A DNA stretch of 47,748 bases from a candidate division CPR3 bacterium GWF2_35_18 (GCA_001771135.1 MESW01000010.1:1-47748), one strand, 5' to 3'. Positions 8,873 to 19,310 are shown, counted from the first letter of the stretch. Notes: a model not told the origin generated them from the sequence alone. Numbers and translations: made by a program.

Positions 8873-9259
8873 ATGATCATGGCAGTAAAAAATACTACTC
8901 GAAATCAAGAAGCCCCATCAAAAAGATTAATGATTGCACTTAATATAATTAAGGTAATTGTAGTTCTTATTTTGGCAGGAACAATTACCTATTTGTCTGA
9001 TAATTTTCACAACTTTGAAATGGTGGACAAAGACGTAGAATATGGAATTTGGCATGGTTTTCCACTTTCATTTTATTTTGAAGGGTATCATATAAATTGG
9101 GGAAATTATCCGGAAACGCCAATTGCAGATTGGGTGAATATTAGGCGATATAATTATGTAAACATGGCAATAGATTTTATCATTTATGCAATTTTTATCG
9201 GGGGAATACTGTATTTAATTGAGAAAGGTTTGAAAAAACTTTTGAAAATTACTTGGTAG
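8873..9259 (+). CDS. Small hypothetical membrane protein with two predicted TM helices
   Basis: Hydrophobic segments IIKVIVVLILAGTITYL and AIDFIIYAIFIGGILYLI; intact ORF between hrcA and grpE. Confidence 0.6.
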   Translation: MIMAVKNTTRNQEAPSKRLMIALNIIKVIVVLILAGTITYLSDNFHNFEMVDKDVEYGIWHGFPLSFYFEGYHINWGNYPETPIADWVNIRRYNYVNMAIDFIIYAIFIGGILYLIEKGLKKLLKITW

Positions 9260-9285
9260 CATTTAATTTTAAAACAAAAATAATC

Positions 9286-9822
9286 ATGTTAAAAAAAGAA
9301 GATCCAAAAACTAAATCAACGCAGACTAAAGAAGAACAAAAGCAAGGCGAAAAGAATAAACAATCTGTAAAGCAAACGGAGAATCAATTAAATCATTTGC
9401 AATCTGAGAATGAGGCTTTGCGGTTAAAAAATCAAGACTTGGAGAATAAGTTAAAGAGAGCTATAGCTGACTATCAAAATTTAGAAACCAGAATTGCTCG
9501 ACAAAGGCAGGAATTAGCAGATTATTTTAAGAAAGATATTGTAGTTAAATTTCTACCGGTTTTAGATAATTTGGAACGAGCCAGTAAAACAATAAACGAT
9601 CAGGGACTAAAATTCGTCGTCAAGCAATTTCACAATCTTTTGGAAGAAGTGGGATTGAAAATCGTAGGTCAGGTTGGGCAGGAGTTTGATCCACATCAAC
9701 ATGAATGTATTGAAGTTGTAAATGGTGATGAAAATAAAGTGATTGAAGTTTTAGAAAAGGGTTATTCTTTGAGCGAAAAAATCGTTCGTCCTGCCAAAGT
9801 AAAGGTGGGAAGAAAGAATTAA
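9286..9822 (+). CDS. grpE: GrpE nucleotide exchange factor
   Basis: Coiled-coil N-terminus then FLPVLDNLERA ... VGQEFDPHQHECIEVV ... KGYSLSEKIVRPAKVKVG. Preferred start ATG 9286 (MLKKEDPK) instead of 9253. Confidence 0.9.
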   Translation: MLKKEDPKTKSTQTKEEQKQGEKNKQSVKQTENQLNHLQSENEALRLKNQDLENKLKRAIADYQNLETRIARQRQELADYFKKDIVVKFLPVLDNLERASKTINDQGLKFVVKQFHNLLEEVGLKIVGQVGQEFDPHQHECIEVVNGDENKVIEVLEKGYSLSEKIVRPAKVKVGRKN

Positions 9823-9867
9823 AATTATAAATTAAACATTATTTAATATTTAAGGAGGAAAATTAAA

Positions 9868-11781
9868 ATGGGAAAAATTATTGGTATTGATTTGGGAACA
9901 ACAAACTCTTGTGTGGCCGTGATGGAAGGTGGTTCACCCAAAGTGATTCATTCAGCTGAAGGTGAAAATACTATTCCTTCCGTTGTGGATCCCTCTAAAA
10001 ATTTGGTGGGAAGAGTGGCCAAGCGACAAGCAGTTGTAAATCCTAAAAACACAATCTTCTCAATTAAACGTTTAATGGGAAGACGCTTTAAAGATAAATC
10101 GGTTCAAAGCGACATGAAATGGTTGCCGTATGACATTAAAGAGGGAAAAAACGGAATGGCAGTCGTTGAAATCGAGGGAAAAACTTATTCTCCTCAAGAG
10201 ATTTCTGCCCAGATCTTACAAAAATGTAAAGTCGATGCCGAAAGTTACTTAGGGGAAAAAGTTACTCAAGCTGTGATTACAGTTCCCGCTTATTTTGATG
10301 ACAGTCAAAGACAAGCGACAAAACAAGCCGGAGAAATTGCAGGACTCAAGGTCGAAAGAATTGTAAACGAACCAACCGCTTCTTCTCTAGCCTATGGTCT
10401 TGATAAGAAAAAAGCCGAAACCGTGGCTGTTTACGATTTCGGTGGAGGAACCTTTGATATCTCAATTCTAGATCTTGGTGAAGGAGTTTATGAGGTAAAA
10501 TCCACAAATGGAGATACTCATCTTGGTGGTGATGACTTTGATCAAAGAATTTTAGACTTTCTAGCCGAAGATTTTAAGAAAAAAGAGGGAATTGATCTTA
10601 AGAAAGATCGACAGGCATTACAAAGACTCCGTGATGGAGCGGAAAAAGCGAAGATTGAACTTTCTTCTTCACAGGAATCAGAGATCTCAATTCCTTTTAT
10701 AACCGCTGATCAAACAGGTCCAAAACATCTTAATTACAAACTGACTCGGGCAAAACTGGAACAGCTTACTGATGACCTCATCCAAAAATCAATTAAACCA
10801 TGTGAAGAAGCTCTAAAAGATGCGAAACTAACAAAAAAAGATATAGATGAAGTGATTCTCGTGGGTGGAATGACCAGAATGCCCAAGATGCAGGAAGTCG
10901 TAAAGAAATTCTTTGAAAAGGAACCGCACAAGGGAATTAATCCTGATGAAGTGGTAGCTGTCGGAGCCGCAATTCAGGCAGGAGTTTTGGGTGGAGAGGT
11001 TACCGATGTGCAGCTTATCGATGTCACTCCCCTAACCTTAGGATTGGAAACCTTGGGTGGAGTTAGAACTCCCTTAATTGAGAGAAACTCGCGAATTCCG
11101 ACTGAAAAAATTCAAGTCTTTTCAACTGCGGGTGATAATCAGACTCAGGTAGAAATAAATGTTTTACAGGGAGAACGTGAATTTGCCGCTGATAATAAGT
11201 CACTGGGACGATTTATCCTTGACGGAATTCCTCCTGCACCACGTGGTATTCCTCAGATTGAGGTTAAATTCGACATTGATGCCAACGGAATTTTGAATGT
11301 TTTAGCTAAAGATAAAGCAACCGGAAAAGAACAAAAGATTACAATCACTGGTTCAACAGGTCTTGCTAAAGATGAAGTGGAAAAGATGACCAAAGATGCC
11401 GAAGCGCATGCTGAAGAGGATAAGAATAAAAAAGAAAAAATCGAAGCCAAAAATGTGGCAGACAATCTTTGTTATCAAGCCGAAAAAACTCTGAAAGATC
11501 TGGGAGACAAGATAAAGCCTGATGATAAGAAAAACATTGAAGAAAAAGTAAAAGAGTTACGGGGAATGTTGGAAACAGCGGAGGTTGATACCTTGAAGAA
11601 AAAGACTGAAGAACTCGGTCAAGATCTGCAAAAGATAGGACAAGCGATGTATCAACAGCAAGGTCAACCGGGTCAAAATACTGAAGAGAAATCTGAAGAC
11701 AAAGGAGATGGAAAGACCGAAGATGACTCCAATAATTCAACCAAAGAGGGCGATGTAAAAGAAGGGGAAGTAGTTGAGTAA
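9868..11781 (+). CDS. dnaK: Chaperone DnaK (Hsp70)
   Basis: [48 protein letters not shown] aaggagg. Confidence 0.98.
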   Translation: MGKIIGIDLGTTNSCVAVMEGGSPKVIHSAEGENTIPSVVDPSKNLVGRVAKRQAVVNPKNTIFSIKRLMGRRFKDKSVQSDMKWLPYDIKEGKNGMAVVEIEGKTYSPQEISAQILQKCKVDAESYLGEKVTQAVITVPAYFDDSQRQATKQAGEIAGLKVERIVNEPTASSLAYGLDKKKAETVAVYDFGGGTFDISILDLGEGVYEVKSTNGDTHLGGDDFDQRILDFLAEDFKKKEGIDLKKDRQALQRLRDGAEKAKIELSSSQESEISIPFITADQTGPKHLNYKLTRAKLEQLTDDLIQKSIKPCEEALKDAKLTKKDIDEVILVGGMTRMPKMQEVVKKFFEKEPHKGINPDEVVAVGAAIQAGVLGGEVTDVQLIDVTPLTLGLETLGGVRTPLIERNSRIPTEKIQVFSTAGDNQTQVEINVLQGEREFAADNKSLGRFILDGIPPAPRGIPQIEVKFDIDANGILNVLAKDKATGKEQKITITGSTGLAKDEVEKMTKDAEAHAEEDKNKKEKIEAKNVADNLCYQAEKTLKDLGDKIKPDDKKNIEEKVKELRGMLETAEVDTLKKKTEELGQDLQKIGQAMYQQQGQPGQNTEEKSEDKGDGKTEDDSNNSTKEGDVKEGEVVE

Positions 11782-11810
11782 TAGAGATTAGATATTATAT
11801 GATATTAAGA

Positions 11811-11839
11811 GTAGGGACAGGGCAATGCCCTGTCCCTAC
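11811..11839. repeat. Perfect REP/MITE-like palindrome
   Basis: GTAGGGACAGGGC-AAT-GCCCTGTCCCTAC; GC-rich island in AT-rich DNA, no U-tract. Confidence 0.65.
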
Positions 11840-11863
11840 ATAGTTTATTTCAAGATAAAATAA

Positions 11864-11885
11864 AACCACAGCTAAAGATGTGGTT
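11864..11885. repeat. Hairpin resembling an IS200/IS605-type subterminal hairpin
   Basis: AACCACA-gctaaaga-TGTGGTT with a CTAAAG-type loop. Confidence 0.35.
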
Positions 11886-11930
11886 GAATTCCTTAAAATA
11901 TTTTGCCGGAGGCGAAAGCGAAAAAGAGTG

Positions 11931-11948
11931 TCACGGATTTATCCGTGA
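11931..11948. repeat. Short perfect hairpin directly upstream of the CYTH gene
   Basis: TCACGGAT-tt-ATCCGTGA, ending 6 nt before ATG 11955. Confidence 0.5.
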
Positions 11949-11954
11949 GAATCT

Positions 11955-12551
11955 ATGCCAATCAAAGAGATCGAATACAAAATTCAGATTACCGGAATGC
12001 AGATGAAAACCTTGGAAAAATGGTTATCAGGTAAGGCAAAGTTTATCAAAAATAAACATCAGATTGATTATTATCTAGAAGATCCGCAGAAACCGTTTAC
12101 TTTTATCAATAAAAAAGGTTTCAAAGATGCGATTGATTATTTCCGAATCAGAATCGATAATAGTGGTGACTCTACCTGTTTAAAGCATTTTCATAAAGAT
12201 AATTTGGGAAACTACACCCATTGTGATGAATACGAAGTAAAAGTTGAAAATGGTATCGAACTGCTAACTTTATATAAAACATTGGGATACAAAGAGCTTA
12301 TTGTGATTGACAAAGAAAGAAAAGTTTATGAGTATCCTGGTTTTGAAATTGGAGTTGATACTGTAAAAGGTTTGGGTAACTTTGTAGAAGTAGAGCTCAA
12401 AAAAGAGGTTACAGATGTTAAAGATGGACATAGATTGATTGAGAAATTATTATTAGAGATAGGGATTAAAGAGTATAATAAACAGAATCGGGGTTACGTC
12501 TCGATGATGCTTAATCCGGACTACGATTTTGCAACTCATGAAGAGATTTAA
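11955..12551 (+). CDS. CYTH-domain protein (class IV adenylate cyclase / triphosphatase-like)
   Basis: EIEYKI (ExExK), YFRIRID, DEYEVKV, GVDTVKGLGNFVEVELKKE. Confidence 0.8.
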   Translation: MPIKEIEYKIQITGMQMKTLEKWLSGKAKFIKNKHQIDYYLEDPQKPFTFINKKGFKDAIDYFRIRIDNSGDSTCLKHFHKDNLGNYTHCDEYEVKVENGIELLTLYKTLGYKELIVIDKERKVYEYPGFEIGVDTVKGLGNFVEVELKKEVTDVKDGHRLIEKLLLEIGIKEYNKQNRGYVSMMLNPDYDFATHEEI

Positions 12552-12574
12552 TTTTTTTATTGTAAAAGGTAATT

Positions 12575-13747
12575 ATGGCTACAAAACGTGATTATTATGA
12601 AATTTTAGGGGTAACAAAAAGCTCTACTGCCAGTGAGATAAAAAGTGCCTATCGAAAACTGGCCTTGAAATATCATCCGGATCGTAATAAAGAACCGGAT
12701 GCCAATGAAAAATTCAAAGAAATTAACCAAGCATACGAAGTGCTTTCGGATACGAAAAAGCGTCAGACTTATGATCAATATGGTCACGCCGCTTTTGATC
12801 AGCAAAGCGGTTTTGGCGGTTGGAATCAGCAGGGAGCTCAGGGCGGATCGTACCGCGTTTATACTGACGGTGACTTCGGTGGATTTTCAGATCCCTTTGA
12901 TATTTTCGAACAGTTTTTTGGTGATACTTCTCCCTTTGGATTTCGTACTTCAAATAGTCGAAGTCGGAGAAATCCTCAAACTGAACATGGTCGAGGAGAG
13001 GATTTACGGTACACCTTAGAAATTCGCTTTGAAGATGCGGTAAAGGGATCAACTCAGGAAATTTCATACAAACGTTTTGAAAAATGTGAAACCTGTCATG
13101 GGTCTGGAGCCAAAAAAGGAACAGGGTCAAAAACTTGTCCCATCTGTCATGGATCAGGTCAGGAACAGCGAATGCAACAGACTATCTTTGGATCTTTTGC
13201 CACAACCAGAGTTTGTAATCGCTGTGGTGGACAGGGAAAGATCATCGAAAATCCGTGTTCAAATTGTCGCGGTACCGGGAGAGTAAAAAAATCAAAAAGT
13301 CTGACAATCAAGATTCCCGCCGGAGTAAATATGGGTACGGAAATTCGGTATACGGGGGATGGAGATGTGGGCGAACGAGGTTCGATAAACGGAGATCTTT
13401 ATATTGCTATCAGAATAAAACCGCACAAATATTTTGTACGTCGTAATAACGATATTTATTTAGAAATTCCGCTTACCTTTTCACAAGCGGCTTTAGGTGA
13501 TGTTGTGAATGTTCCTACAATTGATGGTGAAGTGAAACTAAAGGTGCCTGCCGGTACTCAAACCGGTACTGAATTTAGACTCAAAAATGAGGGGGTTCCC
13601 TATTTATCTAGTAGTACGCGTGGAGATCAATATATAAAAGTAAAGGTTCGAACACCTCAAAAACTGACACGTCGCCAAAAAGAAATTCTTGAGGAGCTGC
13701 AACAAGAAGAAAAGCCTCAAGAGTTCTGGAAACAATTTTTTGGTTAA
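12575..13747 (+). CDS. dnaJ: Chaperone DnaJ
   Basis: J domain with HPD (YHPDRNKE), G/F-rich region, four CxxCxGxG-type zinc motifs. Confidence 0.96.
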   Translation: MATKRDYYEILGVTKSSTASEIKSAYRKLALKYHPDRNKEPDANEKFKEINQAYEVLSDTKKRQTYDQYGHAAFDQQSGFGGWNQQGAQGGSYRVYTDGDFGGFSDPFDIFEQFFGDTSPFGFRTSNSRSRRNPQTEHGRGEDLRYTLEIRFEDAVKGSTQEISYKRFEKCETCHGSGAKKGTGSKTCPICHGSGQEQRMQQTIFGSFATTRVCNRCGGQGKIIENPCSNCRGTGRVKKSKSLTIKIPAGVNMGTEIRYTGDGDVGERGSINGDLYIAIRIKPHKYFVRRNNDIYLEIPLTFSQAALGDVVNVPTIDGEVKLKVPAGTQTGTEFRLKNEGVPYLSSSTRGDQYIKVKVRTPQKLTRRQKEILEELQQEEKPQEFWKQFFG

Positions 13748-13917
13748 AATGCTAGATATTACATTACGAGATTAAAATATTGAGATATTAAGTAAAAAGT
13801 TATCTCTTAATATCATGATATTTCTATATCTTTATCTATTTCTTTCCTTTTTTCTTTTCACCTTTTCCTTTTTCTGTTAAGATTATCTTAATCAAAAATT
13901 TACCTTGGAGAATTATT

Positions 13918-15054
13918 ATGAGTGAAGTTTTTTCTGGTGTTGAGAAGCTGGAAGCCTTGAAGTTTGTAGAAGAAAAAGAACAAAGGGAAATTTTAGATCA
14001 GATCGAAGTTATAGCTCCTACTTTGCAAAAAGAAGGGGTTATGTCGGGAGTAATTGTTGATGCCTCTTTGGGAGGATCCAATATCGAAATGGGTCAGGCT
14101 TCAAAATCAAATTTGATGATTGTAGGTTTGGAAAAAGATACGAAACAGACAGAGGAAGCTCTTCAAGACCATGGCTATGGAGTAGAATCTGTTTCAGTTG
14201 GAGACAATAAAAGGCTTTCAATTTCAAAAGAAGGAAGTCAGACAAATGGTTCGTGTGATATTGTTTTTGGAAATATGGTCGAAGGAAATATTGTGGAAGT
14301 AAAAATGGGAGATAAAGTAGTACGGCTCAGAGTAAGTGAAGAGTCTATTGGAATTGGTGGAGTGGAAGTTCCGGTATTATATATTGTAAGTGAAGATGAA
14401 TTGGAACAGGCTTATATAGAAGCTTTAGGAAAAGGTGATTTTGCAGAGGTAAAAAAATTACAGCGAATTTTACAACAAGAAAGAATTGACGTTTGTGAGG
14501 AAAAATACAAGCTTCAACTTGGAGAAAATCAGGAAGGTAAAGCAGAATCATCGACAGAGTTATTAAAACAGCCTCTGATGGATGAGCAGCAGTTACAAGA
14601 AGCTAGAAATTTGGATGTTGAAAGCTGGCAGGAATTTGATTTTGAATATACTTATCCGGGTTTACAAGGACTCATTATTAGTGAACAAAGATTATTTTTG
14701 GAAAAGTGGGAAGAGATGAAGGCTAAATATGGAGATAGAGTCAAAGATAAAATGTCTATGCAAGAGCTTTATAATCTGATGTATGAGGATGGATATTTTG
14801 ATGATTTGGAAGAACAAAGTGATAAAGTAAAAATCTTAGGATCAATTGGACAGATTCAGGGAACTGAAGCTCAAAGTGAATATTCTCAAGAAGATGCTAT
14901 TATTCTTCTGGAGCAGGTGATGTTAGAATCCGTTTCTCGTAATTTGGGTAAAACAAAGGGAGACAAAAGAGTTTTTAGTTTACTTGTACGCACTCGAAAG
15001 TTTGAAACTGCAAATGCCTCTGGAGTTGCATCTACCTCTAAAGGTCAAAATTAA
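13918..15054 (+). CDS. Hypothetical protein
   Basis: Intact 378-aa ORF; no family recognised with confidence. Confidence 0.6.
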   Translation: MSEVFSGVEKLEALKFVEEKEQREILDQIEVIAPTLQKEGVMSGVIVDASLGGSNIEMGQASKSNLMIVGLEKDTKQTEEALQDHGYGVESVSVGDNKRLSISKEGSQTNGSCDIVFGNMVEGNIVEVKMGDKVVRLRVSEESIGIGGVEVPVLYIVSEDELEQAYIEALGKGDFAEVKKLQRILQQERIDVCEEKYKLQLGENQEGKAESSTELLKQPLMDEQQLQEARNLDVESWQEFDFEYTYPGLQGLIISEQRLFLEKWEEMKAKYGDRVKDKMSMQELYNLMYEDGYFDDLEEQSDKVKILGSIGQIQGTEAQSEYSQEDAIILLEQVMLESVSRNLGKTKGDKRVFSLLVRTRKFETANASGVASTSKGQN

Positions 15055-15077
15055 TTAAATAGTAGAAAGGATTTCTT

Positions 15078-15965
15078 ATGGATAACTTTGATCAAAATCA
15101 AAACAATAATAGTTCACAAGTTACAGATAATCCAGTTCCTCATGATCAAACTCAAAATCAATCTTTTGTAACTCCAAGTTCCGATGTGGAAATAGAGAGT
15201 CAGCCAGTATTCCCTAAAGTTGAATCTTCGGAACAAAATATTTCAGATCCTCCTATTATTAAAAAAGGTTACGGAGATAACTATGAAGAGAATGAAGGCG
15301 TAAAAGAAATTCCAGTTTCTCACCTCACAACAGAACAGGTTATTTTTGAAGATACCAAAAATTATCCGCAAGCACAGCCAAAAAATCAAGAGATAAACGA
15401 AGATAATAAGGTGCAAAAAGCAATCGATAAATTAGCAGCAGAAGCTATAAAAGAACCGATTATCCAAAAACCAGCAGAGGTAGCTTCTGTAGAGATTAAA
15501 GAAGTTTCGACGCAACGTATTCCCACAAATATGGAAAGTGAGATAGCTTCTCAGTCCTCAGTTCCACCAATTACTACAGCTGTTGATAATCAAGGTGTTT
15601 CTATGGCAAATGACCAATTTGTCGAAAAACTTGATCTGGAACCGAATGCCCAGCAAGTTTTTGAAGAAGCGGCAAGTTCTGATAACCCTGAGCAAGTTTT
15701 TGACGCGGTAGAGCAAAGCAAAGATGAAAAATTAGCTCAAGAGTTGATTCAAAAATCCGGATTATCTCCGGAAATTGTTCAAAAAGCTTTACAGGAAAAA
15801 ACTCAAAAAATTCAAGAAGAACAATCTTCTGTTCCTCCCCGACCTATTTCTGAAGTAACAACACAAGAGGCCAAAGCAGTTTTGGGAGAAGAAGAATACC
15901 AAAAAGAAGCTCAGGATTTACAATCTATTAATCAACCAAGTTCTGACAATAATAGTAATTCTTAG
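15078..15965 (+). CDS. Hypothetical low-complexity, acidic/Q-rich protein, probably disordered
   Basis: Composition rich in E, Q, S, N, P; SD-like agaaagg upstream. Confidence 0.55.
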   Translation: MDNFDQNQNNNSSQVTDNPVPHDQTQNQSFVTPSSDVEIESQPVFPKVESSEQNISDPPIIKKGYGDNYEENEGVKEIPVSHLTTEQVIFEDTKNYPQAQPKNQEINEDNKVQKAIDKLAAEAIKEPIIQKPAEVASVEIKEVSTQRIPTNMESEIASQSSVPPITTAVDNQGVSMANDQFVEKLDLEPNAQQVFEEAASSDNPEQVFDAVEQSKDEKLAQELIQKSGLSPEIVQKALQEKTQKIQEEQSSVPPRPISEVTTQEAKAVLGEEEYQKEAQDLQSINQPSSDNNSNS

Positions 15966-15970
15966 TTTTA

Positions 15971-17299
15971 TTATTCGTATCTTAGAGCTTCAATGGGATC
16001 GAGTTTGGAAGCGCGTGAGGCTGGATATAAGCCAGCAAGAATTCCAATTAGTACGGCAAAGAAAATACTTCCAACTGCTAATTCCCAGGGAAAGGTAAAG
16101 AAATTTTGAGAGCTTTCACCGATATTTTTCAGGTAGATATTTAAAAATACCTGTAGTCCATAAGCGCTGAAATATCCGAAAAACGCTCCGGCAACTCCAC
16201 CAAGAAATCCAATCAAACCGGCTTCAGTAATAAAAATCATACGGATGTTAGCATTTGTGGCTCCGATTGCTTTCATAACTCCAATCTCTTTAGTCCTTTC
16301 GTAAATAGACATGATCATCGTATTAATTATCCCAATAGAAGCAACAAATAAAGCGATTAAACCAAAAATAGCCAAGACTGCTTGAATGACAATAAAGATA
16401 GTATTAATCATGCCGATAAGATCTTCGACAGTGATTGCATCAAAATCCATTTCCTTAATTTTCTTAGCAACTTCTTTGGTATTACTTAGGTCATCAGTGT
16501 TTACATAAAGAAATGGATATCCGGTATTTTCCAAATAATCTTCTTTTGTCGTATTTTCTTTTTTGGAGACTTTAACCTCAATTTCTTTTTCTAGAGGAAG
16601 AGCATAATTGAGTTGATCTTCTCCAACATCAATTACTGCTACAATTATCTGTTCTATTACGATTTCTTCGCCACCACTATTATTCATAAACATCATTCCA
16701 CCACTACCTTCTTTGGCAAACCGGATATTCAGCTTTTTTCCAATTACATCTTGAGGATTTACTTGATAGGTATCTGTAAAGTGTTGTGAAACTAGGACAT
16801 TATTTTTATTCTGATACCAATTATGCATACTGCCGGCAAGAACACCTTTGATATAAGTATCAGATTCCAAAACGTCAAATCCAAATCCCATGATATTTGT
16901 AATCTCTTTTTCTTGTCCTTCTAATTTGGCACTTTTGGGTATCGACATGGTCATGGGTTGGACTTGAGTGACATGGTCGAACTTGGAAATTTCATCGACA
17001 ACAGTTTGAGAGATGACTTTTTTATTCAGTTCTTCTTCACCAACCAGGGATCCTTGACCGGTTCCCATACTGGAGAAAGTTCCTCCAGACATAGTGCCTT
17101 CTTGCGCTACGGTAATTCGGGTATACTCCATCTGTCCGGTAATCATATTTAAAAGCCAAGTTCGAACCCCAAGTCCGAGAGAGATCATGACTGTCAGTAA
17201 AAAAATTCCAATAAAAACCGCAAAAGAGGTCAAAAATGTCCGGGTTTTTCGACGGGTTAAATTTCGATATGCAATTGGAAGGATATCAATAACTTTCAT
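15971..17299 (-). CDS. MacB/FtsX-like ABC transporter permease
   Basis: AYRNLTRRKTRTFLTSFAVFIGIFLL; ERTKEIGVMKAIGATNANIRMIFITEAGLIGFLGG; GLYPASRASKLDPIEALRYE. Confidence 0.92.
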   Translation of the reverse strand: MKVIDILPIAYRNLTRRKTRTFLTSFAVFIGIFLLTVMISLGLGVRTWLLNMITGQMEYTRITVAQEGTMSGGTFSSMGTGQGSLVGEEELNKKVISQTVVDEISKFDHVTQVQPMTMSIPKSAKLEGQEKEITNIMGFGFDVLESDTYIKGVLAGSMHNWYQNKNNVLVSQHFTDTYQVNPQDVIGKKLNIRFAKEGSGGMMFMNNSGGEEIVIEQIIVAVIDVGEDQLNYALPLEKEIEVKVSKKENTTKEDYLENTGYPFLYVNTDDLSNTKEVAKKIKEMDFDAITVEDLIGMINTIFIVIQAVLAIFGLIALFVASIGIINTMIMSIYERTKEIGVMKAIGATNANIRMIFITEAGLIGFLGGVAGAFFGYFSAYGLQVFLNIYLKNIGESSQNFFTFPWELAVGSIFFAVLIGILAGLYPASRASKLDPIEALRYE

Positions 17300-17304
17300 A
17301 ATAT

Positions 17305-17982
17305 TTATGATTTTAAAATTACACCATCTCTCATTTTAATTTGTCTATCTGCAAAAGCAGCATCTTCCATGTTATGAGTTACAATAATGACGGTTATATT
17401 CTGTTCGCGATTTAATTTTTTGAATAAATTCATAATTTTATCGCCGGTTTTACTGTCCAGATTTCCAGTAGGTTCATCAGCAATTAAAATCTGGGGATCA
17501 TTCACAAGAGCTCTAGCAATTGCTACTCTTTGTGATTCCCCCCCAGAAAGCTCTGCTGGTTTATGATCTGCTCTATCATCAAGTCCAACTTTTTTCAAAG
17601 CTTGTAAGGCTTTTTGTTTTCTTGTTTTTGATCCAAAATTGGCAAAGACCAATGGAAGAGCTACATTTTCTGCCGCAGTTAATATTGGTTGCAAATTGAA
17701 GTTTTGAAAAACAAAACCGATATGTTTATTACGATATTCAGCTAATTTACTATCTTTTAGTTTCGCAAGGGTAATATTTAAAAGAGAAACATTTCCTTTT
17801 GAGGGATGATCGAGTCCTCCAATAAGATGTAATAAAGTTGATTTTCCCGACCCTGAAGGACCAACGATTGCCACAAATTCACCTTTTTTGATTTCCATAC
17901 TTAGATTATCAATTGCATTTATGGTGTTTTTGCCAAGGGTGTAGGTTTTAAAAACGTTTTCAAGTTTAATCATATGCTTCAC
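17305..17982 (-). CDS. LolD/MacB-type ABC transporter ATP-binding protein
   Basis: GPSGSGKSTLLHLIGGLD (Walker A), LSGGESQRVAIARAL, ILIADEPTGNLD. Confidence 0.95.
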   Translation of the reverse strand: MKHMIKLENVFKTYTLGKNTINAIDNLSMEIKKGEFVAIVGPSGSGKSTLLHLIGGLDHPSKGNVSLLNITLAKLKDSKLAEYRNKHIGFVFQNFNLQPILTAAENVALPLVFANFGSKTRKQKALQALKKVGLDDRADHKPAELSGGESQRVAIARALVNDPQILIADEPTGNLDSKTGDKIMNLFKKLNREQNITVIIVTHNMEDAAFADRQIKMRDGVILKS

Positions 17983-18016
17983 TTAATATCAAATTTGATC
18001 AATGATAAATAGGCTA

Positions 18017-18045
18017 ACAAAAAAATAGGTATTCGTAAAGTACCT
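18017..18045 (-). terminator. Candidate intrinsic terminator downstream of NAD kinase
   Basis: Minus strand AGGTA-ctttacgaa-TACCT followed by ATTTTTTT. Confidence 0.5.
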
Positions 18046-18046
18046 T

Positions 18047-18805
18047 CTATTTAAGTAGGTGTAATTTTTGATAGAGGTCGACTTTTTCAGAAAAACGAAT
18101 GATCTGTGCAAAGACATTACTTTTCTCAATTTTAAATTCAGTTTCATCTTTATGATCAGAGATCACTATTCCATCAATGACTAAGTTGCATGAAGTTTTC
18201 GATACAATTTTTATTTTGATTTCAGGAGGAATAATTAGCGGTCTATAAAAACTAGCAAAAGGAGTTACCGGAGTAATAATCAAAGCCGCAATTTGGGGAT
18301 CGATAATACTGCCTCCTGCCGAGAGTGAGTATGCTGTAGATCCAGTAGGGGTAGCAACAATAATTCCGTCCCCACGAATTGCATGTAGTAACTCATTATT
18401 CAGATAAATCTCGCCTTCAAACATCTGTCCGAGATTTTTCTTCGTGATATTAATTTCATTTAAAGCTTCATGTTGGGAGTAGGAGATTTTCATTCTTTTT
18501 TCTATGAAATATTTATTTTGGAGATAAAGTTGCCAGACTTTTTTCCAATCTTTCAAAGAGGCGGAGGCTAAAAATTCCACTCTTCCCGCTCCTAGAGGAA
18601 GTTTTTTTACTTTTGGAAAGGCTGTTTCGGCATGTAATACTGTTCCATCTCCCCCAATTGGAATAATTAAGTCATATTTTTTACTGTTAATATCTAGAGA
18701 ATTTCTGTCGGGAAGAATGTCAGCGTTTATCTCTTTCGCCATGATTCTGGCTTGTTTCTCAATCTCCGGAGTCGTTTTATAAAAAATTAAGATATTTTGG
18801 TTCAT
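18047..18805 (-). CDS. nadK: NAD kinase
   Basis: LIIPIGGDGTVLHA, EALNEINI, GDGIIVATPTGSTAYSLSAGG. Confidence 0.9.
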   Translation of the reverse strand: MNQNILIFYKTTPEIEKQARIMAKEINADILPDRNSLDINSKKYDLIIPIGGDGTVLHAETAFPKVKKLPLGAGRVEFLASASLKDWKKVWQLYLQNKYFIEKRMKISYSQHEALNEINITKKNLGQMFEGEIYLNNELLHAIRGDGIIVATPTGSTAYSLSAGGSIIDPQIAALIITPVTPFASFYRPLIIPPEIKIKIVSKTSCNLVIDGIVISDHKDETEFKIEKSNVFAQIIRFSEKVDLYQKLHLLK

Positions 18806-18832
18806 AATTAATACATTGGAATAACTTCTAAT

Positions 18833-19159
18833 TTAGGAGATAGCATGAAAATAACTAGTAATCCCTAGTAATCCTAAGAAAAATCCGACTAACCATAATG
18901 TCGTAATAATTACTAATATAATGGCTTTTCGAGTCTGCCTTTTTTCAAGATAAAGATAAATTGGGTAAGCTAAAACCAATGAAGAAGTTATAATCGCTGA
19001 AATAATAAAAAGAATCAAAATAAATAATCCAGCGATGATCTCATCGTTATAAGGGATAATCTGACTCAGATTATTCATAATTAAGACGACAAGGCTGCAA
19101 TACAAAACTACACCAATTGCCTGGAAAAAACCGATAGTAATATTTGATAGTTTTTTCAT
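18833..19159 (-). CDS. Hypothetical 3-TM membrane protein
   Basis: Three long hydrophobic segments in a 108-aa intact ORF. Confidence 0.55.
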   Translation of the reverse strand: MKKLSNITIGFFQAIGVVLYCSLVVLIMNNLSQIIPYNDEIIAGLFILILFIISAIITSSLVLAYPIYLYLEKRQTRKAIILVIITTLWLVGFFLGLLGITSYFHAIS

Positions 19160-19310
19160 AAATATCTTTCCTTTAATTATTTGATTCTTAAATTAGTCCA
19201 ATTTGGATATATTCTACTGTATGCGATAGTAAGTAACAAGTTATTCAAAAATAATCTAAAGTTGGTCAAATAAAAAATGAAGATTCATTTTAATTGAATC
19301 ATAAGCGGTA

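Noticed and set aside
11811-11839. Rho-independent terminator of dnaK
   Set aside because: The stem is strong but has no U-tract on either side; the perfect 13-bp GC-rich arms look more like an interspersed palindromic repeat.
10734-13130. Antisense ORFs over dnaK/dnaJ (e.g. 11366..11740 -, 12723..13130 -)
   Set aside because: They lie inside highly conserved coding genes, have low-complexity or mirrored composition and no independent evidence.
13784-13814. GATATTAAG...CTTAATATC inverted repeat after dnaJ
   Set aside because: Entirely AT-rich with a 13-nt loop and no clear U-tract; could arise by chance.
19274-19300. Overlapping inverted repeats (AAAATGAAgaTTCATTTT, GATTCAttttaatTGAATC) before the nusA promoter
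   Set aside because: Possible operator, but very AT-rich and without a second copy in the window; not strong enough to report as a finding.
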